The notes below the pieces were generated by a model. That model did not search any database. It was given only the letters and a program-made list of their open reading frames with translations, and was not told the DNA's origin. DNA of 7,820 nt from Bacteroidota bacterium (lineage in GTDB: Bacteria; Bacteroidota; Bacteroidia; Flavobacteriales_F; PHOS-HE28), in contig JAEZAU010000189.1 in the NCBI GenBank assembly GCA_023430325.1, positions 1-7,820 of the forward strand, in the 5' to 3' direction. Position numbers and translations under genes: made by a program. Below, one piece after another: positions 1 through 5,739 of this stretch (position 1 is the stretch's first letter; every line of letters starts with the position of its first letter).

Positions 1-230
1 CCAACAGCAATTCGCTGATCAACTACTCGGGTTCTGGCAATGACCGTACGACCATCTTGAACTTCCTGGGTGCGTCCACGTTCCTCACACCGATCAGCGG
101 TTACCATGCTGCCGATGTGAACATGAATGGTATTGTGACCTACTCGGGATCGAACAACGACCGTACTACCTTGCTTAACAGCCTGGGTGCTTCTACGTTC
201 CTCTCTCCGATCGTGGAGCAGCTGCCGTAG
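1..230 (+). CDS. C-terminal fragment of a secreted multidomain protein (dockerin-like repeat tail)
   Basis: The start lies upstream of the window; reading from base 3 there are 75 sense codons and a TAG stop at 228-230. The fragment is two dockerin-like units: one with the block YSGSGNDRTT, a second starting DVNMNG and containing YSGSNNDRTT, and it ends EQLP. It matches the last 75 residues of the protein at 435-5396 at 66 of 75 positions (88%), with no gaps. The D-x-N-x-N-G pattern resembles the calcium loop of dockerin and EF-hand proteins, so calcium binding is plausible but not shown. By analogy with its neighbour the missing part is probably a large exported protein of beta domains. A strong terminator follows 20 bases after the stop, so this gene is probably not co-transcribed with the next one. 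The role of the whole protein cannot be judged from this fragment. Confidence 0.88.
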   Translation, partial: NSNSLINYSGSGNDRTTILNFLGASTFLTPISGYHAADVNMNGIVTYSGSNNDRTTLLNSLGASTFLSPIVEQLP

Positions 231-250
231 AATTGACCCTTGCCGAAATG

Positions 251-286
251 AAGAAAGGCCGCCCGCTCGGGCGGCCTTTCTTTTTT
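251..286 (+). terminator. Intrinsic (rho-independent) terminator of the upstream gene
   Basis: A perfect 12-bp GC-rich stem (253-264 with 269-280) closes a GCTC loop (265-268). Two more A-T pairs (251-252 with 281-282) extend it, and six T residues run from 281 to 286. It sits 20 bases after the stop at 230, which is classic placement. The other strand also has an A-rich/T-rich flank, but no gene is seen converging on it. Confidence 0.95.
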
Positions 287-336
287 GGTGCTGTATTAAG
301 ATCCAATGAAGTCATCGATCAGATATGAACAATGAT

Positions 337-366
337 GCATTGGTTAACGGTCTATAACATAGTTTG
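337..366 (+). promoter_or_regulatory. Candidate Bacteroidota-type promoter for the 1653-residue protein gene
   Basis: GCATTG at 337-342 contains a TTG that could be the -33 element, and TAGTTTG at 360-366 resembles the -7 element TAnnTTTG with one base missing in the spacer. The distance from TTG to TA is 17 bases. Transcription would start around 370-373, leaving a leader of about 60 bases. A similar GCATTG...TAcTTTA arrangement lies upstream of the gene at 5740, which supports the assignment. TATAAC at 353-358 is a less likely alternative -10 because no suitable upstream element accompanies it. Confidence 0.4.
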
Positions 367-372
367 GCTCTT

Positions 373-387
373 GTGTTCCGAAAACAC
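373..387 (+). promoter_or_regulatory. Shared leader inverted repeat, copy 1
   Basis: GTGTTCCGAAAACAC has arms GTGTT (373-377) and AACAC (383-387) around CCGAA. The identical 15 bases occur at 5574-5588 before the next gene. It lies at or just after the predicted transcription start, 47 bases before the ATG at 435, so it could be a 5'-end RNA hairpin or an operator for a dimeric regulator. The identity of the two copies is directly visible; the function is inferred. Confidence 0.6.
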
Positions 388-434
388 CTGATGAGTCGCC
401 TTAGACCGTACCGATCCACCAACAACTGAATTCG

Positions 435-3400
435 ATGAGAACGAGAATGAGCCCGCAACGCAGCAAACTGCTGTTGTTGATCCTGATCAGCCTGATATCG
501 GGTTGGTCACGATCCTTCGCACAGACCATTACCACCACCTATCCACTTGCTGCTGCACAATCCTGCATCACGTTCGCAGTACAGAACACCAATGCGTTCG
601 CGGTACAACTTTCAAGCGTGAGCTGCGGTTTCCAGGCATCAAGTAATGGCGGTACGTTCGATCTATGGGCATCCACCACTTCGCTCAGCGGCCAGCCAAC
701 GATCACATCACCAACATGGAACATCATCGGCAGTGGAACGATCAGTGCCAATGCCCTCGCCATCTTTCCGGTGCTTTCCGGTCTTTCCTATGTCATTCCT
801 TCCGGCACCACGGTGAGGTTCGCTGCGGTGGCCTCCACGTCCGTGGTCTATGGAGGTGCCACCAGTTCACCGAACATCTTCAGTGCAGGCGGCATCAATT
901 TATTGGTAGGCAGCAGTGCGATCACCGGCCAACCAATTGGATTTGGTGGTGCATTTCCGACGCCCACTTTGCAACCACGCTTTTTTGCAGGATCGCTGAC
1001 CTTTACCGCGGTCTCACCTTGCACTGGTACTCCTTCACCTGGCAACACCACTTCAAACGTGCTCGCCGCGTGTACGGGACAGTCCATCAATCTGGCGTTG
1101 CAGAACAGTACTTCCGGTACGGGTGTGAACTATGTGTGGGAAAGGGATAGCGGTGGTGGCTGGGTGCTGTTCGGTACCAACGCGGCCACGCAGGTGGTGA
1201 CACAAACGGTGGGTACCTCTTATCGCTGCACCGTAACGTGTACACAACCTGGCGGTGGATCGGCCACCAGTGTGCCTGTGACCATCCCGATGGCCACCCC
1301 TTTCCCGGTACAATTCACACAATTGCTCTTCCCTTCCAATTGTTGGACGAGATCGGGCAGTGGTGCATTCAATACTGTTCTGATACGCGATGCCGCGAGC
1401 GGTTTTGGAGTAGGCAGCGGATCGGCGAAGTGGGATTTCTGGAATGCCGCTGCAGGTACATCCATGATCATCACGAGCCCTGTTTTCACCGCGATCGGTA
1501 GTGGACAACAAGTGCGATTCGATGTGGCAGGAGCGAAATGGACCGATACCGCCATTGACCAGATCGCGCTGGAGTACTCGACCAATGGTATCAGCGGGCC
1601 CTGGACAGCGATCGCTACAATGACCAATGCGGTAGGAGGGGACCTGAACACGGCTGGTGAGCAGGGCGGCGCGTTCACTCCCGCCAGTGGTCAGTGGGCG
1701 ACACGCACTTTCGCATTGCCCGCAGGGGTGAACGCCATCCGCTTCAATGGTACAGCAGGGTTCGGTAACAACGTATATATCGATAACATCAACATAGAGC
1801 CCGTACCCAGCTGTCCCGCTCCGGCACAAGCATCCATTACAGCAACACTTGCAACAGCTACATCGGCCAACATCTCATGGGCAAGTTCTGTGGGAGCAAC
1901 ATCTTACGATGTGGAGGTAAGACAGGGCGGTACGCCAGGCACTGGCGGTGCGGTCTTCAGCGCGAATACCGCGAATACGAACATCACAGCGACCGGGCTC
2001 ACGTTCGGTCAGAGCTATGAAGTGTATGTACGCAGCAATTGCGGTATTACGCCAAGCCCCTGGTCAAGTCCGGTGGTGTTGATCATGAACTATTGCCAGG
2101 CAGGCGCGAACAACACCAATCCTGCGAACGATCCCAATGTGAGCAGCATCTCGGTGGCTGGTATCAACGCCTCGTCGGCGAGCGTTGCACCTTACGTCGA
2201 TCTTACAGCACAGATCGGCAGCATGGCCCCGGGGGGGACCTACCCGATCAACTTGGATCGCGCGATGAATTACACGTTCGATCAGTTCATGGTCTGGGTG
2301 GATTGGAACGAGGACTTCGATCTTGATGATGCCAATGAACAGGTGATGGTCTCGGATATCGGCATACCCGATCCATATGACAATGTGATCGTATGTCCGC
2401 CGGGTACAACACCTGGTACCAAACGCATGCGCATAAGAAGACATTATGTCGACCCGGCCAACGGATTCCAGCCCAACAATACGCCTTGCGGGAACGCGAC
2501 CTTCGGCCAGGTGATCGACCTCACGATCGAAGTATGTTCACCCATGTCAGCCACAGCATCGGTATCCGAGGATTGCCTGGCTTCCACTTTCCAGGTATCG
2601 GTGAACATCACCAGCAATAGCGGTGGTCCCATGTCGATCGATTGGATGGCGATGCCGGGGGGTGCAGGCACCATGTCCGCAAGTCTGGGCAACAACGTTC
2701 TACCGATCGCATTCGCCACAGGCACCAATGTCTCCGTAAGCATCGATAATGGAACAGCCTGCGTGCTGGAACTCGGCAATTGGGGCAGCAGTTGTCCTGT
2801 GGTAGTTGATTGTGACGCGAGCAGCGCCATGAACATGAGCCATTGTTATTCCAATGGAGATGAACGCGTCTTCGTCTTTGAAGCTTCCGATCCGGGCGGC
2901 TCGCTCGTGTTCAAATTCCTGCAGCCAAGCCCGATCGCCATTGGTGATGGGGTCACTTTTTTCGACGGTCTTCCCAACGTAGGCCAGCAGATCACCCTTC
3001 CGCCGAGCGGCTCCGATCTGAGTTCTCTTGGTAATATCGCTTCCACGGGGAATGTGCTTTCATTCACGATTCAATCGAACTCTTCGGCCAGTTGCCTCGA
3101 TGGCACCTTGAGCAATGACTGGAATTTCCAGATCCGATGCGCGGGATGCTCGGAGCCTGAGGCCGATCCCGTGGTCACCACCGATTGCAACAATTACACG
3201 TTCGATCTGGGAGTGGATATCTGGGGACTTGGCTACAGTGAAATAACAGGGAACGAAGCAACTACAGCGGGCATACAGTATCAGGTGAACGGTGGAGCAC
3301 CGATCACGCTGACGGGTCTGGGCATCGGGCTCCAATCCCTTGGCACCTTCAACTACAACGATGTGGTGAACGTGGTGGTGCTTCATCAGGATGATGGATC

Positions 3401-5396
3401 ATGCAACCTCATTCTCGGTGAATTCGGGCCCAACCTCGTATGTCCGCCGGTCAATGATCAGTGTGTGAACGCAACGATCCTTCCGATCGGAGCACCGGGT
3501 GATTGCCCAGCGAACGCGTTGAGCGGCACCACGGTGATGGCCGATATGACAGGTACCGCACCGGGTTGCGCCACCACCGATGTGATACAGGATGTCTGGT
3601 ATCAGTTCAGCACGGCCAACTACATGATGCCTCTGCAACTGACCATTGGCGGTGGCACCGCAGGGAACATCGGAGTGGAACTGTTCACCGCTTGTGGTAC
3701 GGCCGTAGCGGGTGCTTGCCTGGTGAACGCCTTGGGTAACATCGATGTTACGGGCGCACCCAACACCACTTACTGGCTCCGCATGTTCACACGCACAGAT
3801 CTGGGCAACGAAGGGACCTTCACAATATGCATGTCGGGCACTGTACCGCCACCACCACCCGCCAATGATGATTGCGCCAACGCGATCACCATCGCCTGCG
3901 GAGCAACGGTGACAGGCACTACCGCAGGCTCAACGGCGACCGGCCAGCCTGCTGCCTGTGGAACGTATGATGGTGCACAGACGGCGGGAGGTGTTTGGTA
4001 TACGGTGACAGGGGATGGGGGACAGATCACCGCTTCGCTCTGCGGAAGTGTATACGATACACAGATCGGCATATTCACCGGAGCATGCGGAGCATTCACT
4101 TGCGTAGCTGGGAACGATGATTCCTGCGGACTTCAATCTTCAGTGAGTTGGAACAGTTCCAATGGTGTAACCTATTACATCTATGTTACCGGTTTCGGTA
4201 CTGCTGCCGGCAATTACACCTTGAACGTCAGTTGCGCTGGATCACCGGTGCCTCCTCCGGTGAACGATGCATGTGCCAATGCGACAACGCTCGTGGTGAA
4301 TGCCGATGGAGCCTGTCCGGCGAACGCAATCACGGGAACTACTGCCGGCGCAACGCCGGATGGCGCTGTTGTGCAATGCGATAATGTGGGCGGTCCTTAC
4401 AATGACGTATGGTTCACATTCAACAGCGGCAGCAACACTGAGATCCAATTCCAGCTGGGATGGATCACCATGTCGGGTGGCACTTCCGTTGAACTGTATG
4501 ATGGTTGTGGTGGTACGTTGATCGATTGCGATCTGTTCCTTGCCAGCCCCATCACCGGAAGTTGGATCGTGAACGGCAACACGACTTATCTCGTCCGGGT
4601 CACATCGAACGGCGCCTTCGATACGCCCGGAAGCTTCAACATCTGCCTGAGCGCACCTGCATTCGTTACCGTAACATCAAGAGTGATGTTGGATGGTGCA
4701 TATGTAAGTGCCTCCGGGTTGATGCGTGATGATCTGCGCAATAGCGGTGTGATCCCTTCTTCGCAACCCTATGGCGCTACGCCATGGTCCTACGCAGGTG
4801 TGGAAACGATAGGAGCCGGTGTTCTTGCGGTAACGGGAAATGATGCGATCGTTGATTGGATCCTGCTCCAGTTGCGTGATGCCACAACGCCTTCAACGGT
4901 GGTCTCTACACGCGCCGCGCTCGTGCAACGTGATGGTGATATCGTTGACATGAACGGTAGCGATCCAGTGAAATTCAACGGAGTGGCCCCGGGAAGTTTT
5001 CGCCTTGCCATCAGGCATCGCAATCATGCGGGAGCAATGACATCGGCCTCCTATCCGTTGGTACAGATCCCTACTTCCATCGATCTCACAGCAGCCGCGA
5101 CCACCACATACGGCACCAATGCACGCAAGAACGCCGGGGCCGTGATGACCTTGTGGACGGGCAATGCGAACAGCAACACGCTGATCAACTATTCCGGCTC
5201 GAACAACGACCGCACCACCATTCTGAACCTTCTTGACGCGGCAACTTTCCTCACACCATTGAACGGCTACCACGCAGGTGATGTGAACATGAACGGCATT
5301 GTCACCTACTCCGGATCGAACAATGATCGCACTACGTTGCTCAACAGCCTCGGTGCATCAACGTTCCTGACACCGATCGTGGAGCAGTTGCCTTGA
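435..5396 (+). CDS. Large exported multidomain adhesin-like protein (GEVED, CUB-like, PPC-like repeats, dockerin-like tail)
   Basis: A complete 1653-residue protein, probably extracellular or surface-bound, with no recognisable catalytic domain; adhesion or matrix function is inferred. Residues 1-29 are a signal peptide: basic start, Leu/Ile-rich core from 12, likely cleavage after SFA. Then, approximately: 30-195, a beta module common in Flavobacteriales secreted proteins; 196-286, an Ig-like domain; 287-459, a MAM-like/cleaved-adhesin-type domain ending in YIDNINIE; 460-551, FN3; 553-700, GEVED with the acidic block WVDWNEDFDLDDANE (621-635); 701-787, a Cys-paired beta module; 793-905, a CUB-like domain; 917-1003, a second Cys-paired module; 1006-1410, three pre-peptidase C-terminal-like repeats; 1411-1575, a Bacteroidota C-terminal beta module; 1576-1653, two dockerin-like repeats ending EQLP. 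I see no ordinary type IX sorting domain of the Gly-rich/Lys-Arg-ending kind. ATG 435 has no Shine-Dalgarno sequence; ATG 447 (Met5) is an alternative that keeps the signal peptide. Confidence 0.93.
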   Translation: MRTRMSPQRSKLLLLILISLISGWSRSFAQTITTTYPLAAAQSCITFAVQNTNAFAVQLSSVSCGFQASSNGGTFDLWASTTSLSGQPTITSPTWNIIGSGTISANALAIFPVLSGLSYVIPSGTTVRFAAVASTSVVYGGATSSPNIFSAGGINLLVGSSAITGQPIGFGGAFPTPTLQPRFFAGSLTFTAVSPCTGTPSPGNTTSNVLAACTGQSINLALQNSTSGTGVNYVWERDSGGGWVLFGTNAATQVVTQTVGTSYRCTVTCTQPGGGSATSVPVTIPMATPFPVQFTQLLFPSNCWTRSGSGAFNTVLIRDAASGFGVGSGSAKWDFWNAAAGTSMIITSPVFTAIGSGQQVRFDVAGAKWTDTAIDQIALEYSTNGISGPWTAIATMTNAVGGDLNTAGEQGGAFTPASGQWATRTFALPAGVNAIRFNGTAGFGNNVYIDNINIEPVPSCPAPAQASITATLATATSANISWASSVGATSYDVEVRQGGTPGTGGAVFSANTANTNITATGLTFGQSYEVYVRSNCGITPSPWSSPVVLIMNYCQAGANNTNPANDPNVSSISVAGINASSASVAPYVDLTAQIGSMAPGGTYPINLDRAMNYTFDQFMVWVDWNEDFDLDDANEQVMVSDIGIPDPYDNVIVCPPGTTPGTKRMRIRRHYVDPANGFQPNNTPCGNATFGQVIDLTIEVCSPMSATASVSEDCLASTFQVSVNITSNSGGPMSIDWMAMPGGAGTMSASLGNNVLPIAFATGTNVSVSIDNGTACVLELGNWGSSCPVVVDCDASSAMNMSHCYSNGDERVFVFEASDPGGSLVFKFLQPSPIAIGDGVTFFDGLPNVGQQITLPPSGSDLSSLGNIASTGNVLSFTIQSNSSASCLDGTLSNDWNFQIRCAGCSEPEADPVVTTDCNNYTFDLGVDIWGLGYSEITGNEATTAGIQYQVNGGAPITLTGLGIGLQSLGTFNYNDVVNVVVLHQDDGSCNLILGEFGPNLVCPPVNDQCVNATILPIGAPGDCPANALSGTTVMADMTGTAPGCATTDVIQDVWYQFSTANYMMPLQLTIGGGTAGNIGVELFTACGTAVAGACLVNALGNIDVTGAPNTTYWLRMFTRTDLGNEGTFTICMSGTVPPPPPANDDCANAITIACGATVTGTTAGSTATGQPAACGTYDGAQTAGGVWYTVTGDGGQITASLCGSVYDTQIGIFTGACGAFTCVAGNDDSCGLQSSVSWNSSNGVTYYIYVTGFGTAAGNYTLNVSCAGSPVPPPVNDACANATTLVVNADGACPANAITGTTAGATPDGAVVQCDNVGGPYNDVWFTFNSGSNTEIQFQLGWITMSGGTSVELYDGCGGTLIDCDLFLASPITGSWIVNGNTTYLVRVTSNGAFDTPGSFNICLSAPAFVTVTSRVMLDGAYVSASGLMRDDLRNSGVIPSSQPYGATPWSYAGVETIGAGVLAVTGNDAIVDWILLQLRDATTPSTVVSTRAALVQRDGDIVDMNGSDPVKFNGVAPGSFRLAIRHRNHAGAMTSASYPLVQIPTSIDLTAAATTTYGTNARKNAGAVMTLWTGNANSNTLINYSGSNNDRTTILNLLDAATFLTPLNGYHAGDVNMNGIVTYSGSNNDRTTLLNSLGASTFLTPIVEQLP
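2091..2534 (+). other. GEVED domain within the large protein (residues 553-700)
   Basis: The domain begins YCQAG, contains the family's acidic core WVDWNEDFDLDDANE (residues 621-635) and the basic strand TKRMRIRRHY, and closes with PCGNATFGQVIDLTIEV. The family is named for a closing GEVEDY motif; here it reads GQVIDL, so the two glutamates are lost while the surrounding strand is kept. GEVED domains occur in secreted Bacteroidota proteins, often next to proteases or adhesins; a metal or carbohydrate role is not established from this sequence. Confidence 0.82.
2811..3149 (+). other. CUB-like domain within the large protein (residues 793-905)
   Basis: This segment follows the bacterial CUB-like pattern: a Cys-rich start with HCYSNGDE, a strand reading LVFKFLQ, a strand VTFFDG in the position of the usual I-x-I-Y-D-G strand, then LSFTIQSNSSASC and a closing W-N-F-Q-I-R-C strand. 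CUB-like domains in secreted Bacteroidota proteins are binding modules. The metal-coordinating acidic residues of animal CUB domains are not clearly conserved here. Confidence 0.6.
3450..4664 (+). repeat. Three tandem pre-peptidase C-terminal-like domains (residues 1006-1410)
   Basis: Three units begin with the same signature: VNDQCVNAT (residue 1006), ANDDCANAI (1143) and VNDACANAT (1276). Each continues with a G-T-T strand (SGTTV, TGTTAG, TGTTAG), a strand carrying VWY or VWF, and a Y-x-(L/I)-x-V-type strand near the end. Units 1 and 2 are joined by a run of five prolines at 1138-1142, and units 2 and 3 by PVPPP before 1276. The units are about 135 residues long and well diverged, so the duplication is old. 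Such domains are accessory beta-sandwiches in secreted bacterial proteins. Confidence 0.75.
5160..5393 (+). repeat. Two tandem 39-residue dockerin-like repeats at the C-terminus
   Basis: Residues 1576-1614 and 1615-1653 align without gaps and agree at 22 of 39 positions, including an identical YSGSNNDRTT block and the later F-L-T-P. The second unit begins GDVNMNGIV, close to a dockerin/EF-hand calcium loop (D-x-N-x-N/D-G-x-V), followed by a helix-like TTLLNSLG. Compared with a standard dockerin there are about four extra residues between the loop and the helix. The first unit has N in place of the leading D and lacks the loop glycine. Calcium binding and attachment or export are possible roles, inferred only. 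Confidence 0.7.
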
Positions 5397-5405
5397 TTGG
5401 AGAGG

Positions 5406-5467
5406 CTTGAAGAAGATAATCCCCGGAGATGCTTGCATTTGCAGGCATCCCCGGGGACGGCTTCAAG
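5406..5467 (+). other. Long stem-loop after the large protein gene, possible atypical terminator
   Basis: The inner stem pairs 5421-5436 with 5441-5456 around the loop ATTT, with one A/C mismatch and one G-U wobble in 16 positions. An outer 7-bp stem, CTTGAAG (5406-5412) with CTTCAAG (5461-5467), encloses it after an asymmetric internal loop. It starts 9 bases after the TGA stop at 5396. No T-run follows, unlike the terminator at 251-286, so it may act as an mRNA 3'-end stabiliser or a U-tract-less terminator. Confidence 0.6.
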
Positions 5468-5542
5468 TTACGGAACACAATGAATGATTGCATTCCTAGA
5501 AGATCATGAAGATCCGATCAATTCGATCAAGAGTCGACTTCC

Positions 5543-5568
5543 GCATTGCTCAGCTTTTCATTACTTTA
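5543..5568 (+). promoter_or_regulatory. Candidate promoter for the third gene
   Basis: GCATTG at 5543-5548 repeats the hexamer upstream of the preceding gene and offers the TTG (-33-like) element. TACTTTA at 5562-5568 resembles the -7 element TAnnTTTG with one spacer base missing, as in the other copy. The spacing (13 bases) is short, so this assignment is weak on its own and rests mainly on the parallel with 337-366. TATAAT at 5632-5637 is an alternative -10-like hexamer. Confidence 0.32.
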
Positions 5569-5573
5569 GGTCC

Positions 5574-5588
5574 GTGTTCCGAAAACAC
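5574..5588 (+). promoter_or_regulatory. Shared leader inverted repeat, copy 2
   Basis: GTGTTCCGAAAACAC is identical to 373-387. It lies 5 bases after the TACTTTA element (the other copy lies 6 bases after its TAGTTTG), but 151 bases before the ATG at 5740 instead of 47. The constant distance to the promoter candidate and variable distance to the start codon suggest a role tied to transcription start or the RNA 5' end rather than to ribosome binding. Confidence 0.6.
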
Positions 5589-5647
5589 TTAACGCCCTAA
5601 CCTAAGCCACACTCGAAGGTCGTCGCACTAGTATAATGTTCGTCCAA

Positions 5648-5669
5648 GGGTCAGAATCACTTCTGATCC
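5648..5669 (+). other. Small hairpin in the leader of the third gene
   Basis: GGGTCAGAA (5648-5656) pairs with TTCTGATCC (5661-5669) around TCAC, nine pairs with one G-U. No T-run follows, so it is not a standard terminator. It may be a leader structure or chance; no riboswitch family was recognised. Confidence 0.4.
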
Positions 5670-5739
5670 AGTCGCGCATTACTGCCGCTGCGAATGACCG
5701 TATGTCTCTCCTCATTCCCACCCGACTCTATTTCATTTC

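Larger units (their letters stand above)
5397..5739 (+). other. 343-base intergenic region with 3' stem-loop, promoter region and leader of the third gene
   Basis: No open frame with convincing coding character is seen here. The region holds, in order, the long stem-loop (5406-5467), a GATC-rich stretch with GATCA at 5502, 5515 and 5524, the promoter candidate (5543-5568), the shared 15-base inverted repeat (5574-5588) and a 9-bp hairpin (5648-5669). The stretch 5500-5590 resembles 298-389 upstream of the preceding gene: both read AAGATC..ATGAAG, then GCATTG, then GTGTTCCGAAAACAC. If transcription starts near 5574 the leader of the third gene is about 165 bases, much longer than that of the second. 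Confidence 0.65.

Noticed and set aside
665..1150. A 161-codon open frame on the + strand in another register
   Set aside because: Its product is rich in His, Trp, Cys and Arg, typical of an out-of-frame reading, and it overlaps the convincing frame from 435.
1053..1829. A 258-codon open frame on the minus strand
   Set aside because: It lies wholly inside the coding sequence of the large exported protein, its product is rich in Arg, Cys and His with no domain pattern, and it has no promoter or partner gene. It is a shadow frame.
3450..4664. The pre-peptidase C-terminal-like repeats as evidence for a protease
   Set aside because: No subtilisin, metalloprotease or cysteine-protease motif is visible in the 1653 residues; these domains also occur on non-enzymatic secreted proteins.
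5500..5530. GATC-rich stretch as a CRISPR or iteron-type repeat
   Set aside because: The repeated unit is only about five bases with uneven spacing, and there are no spacers, replication genes or cas genes nearby.
5632..5637. TATAAT as a sigma-70 promoter for the third gene
   Set aside because: No TTGACA-like sequence lies about 17 bases upstream, and Bacteroidota promoters normally use a different -7 element. Kept only as an alternative.
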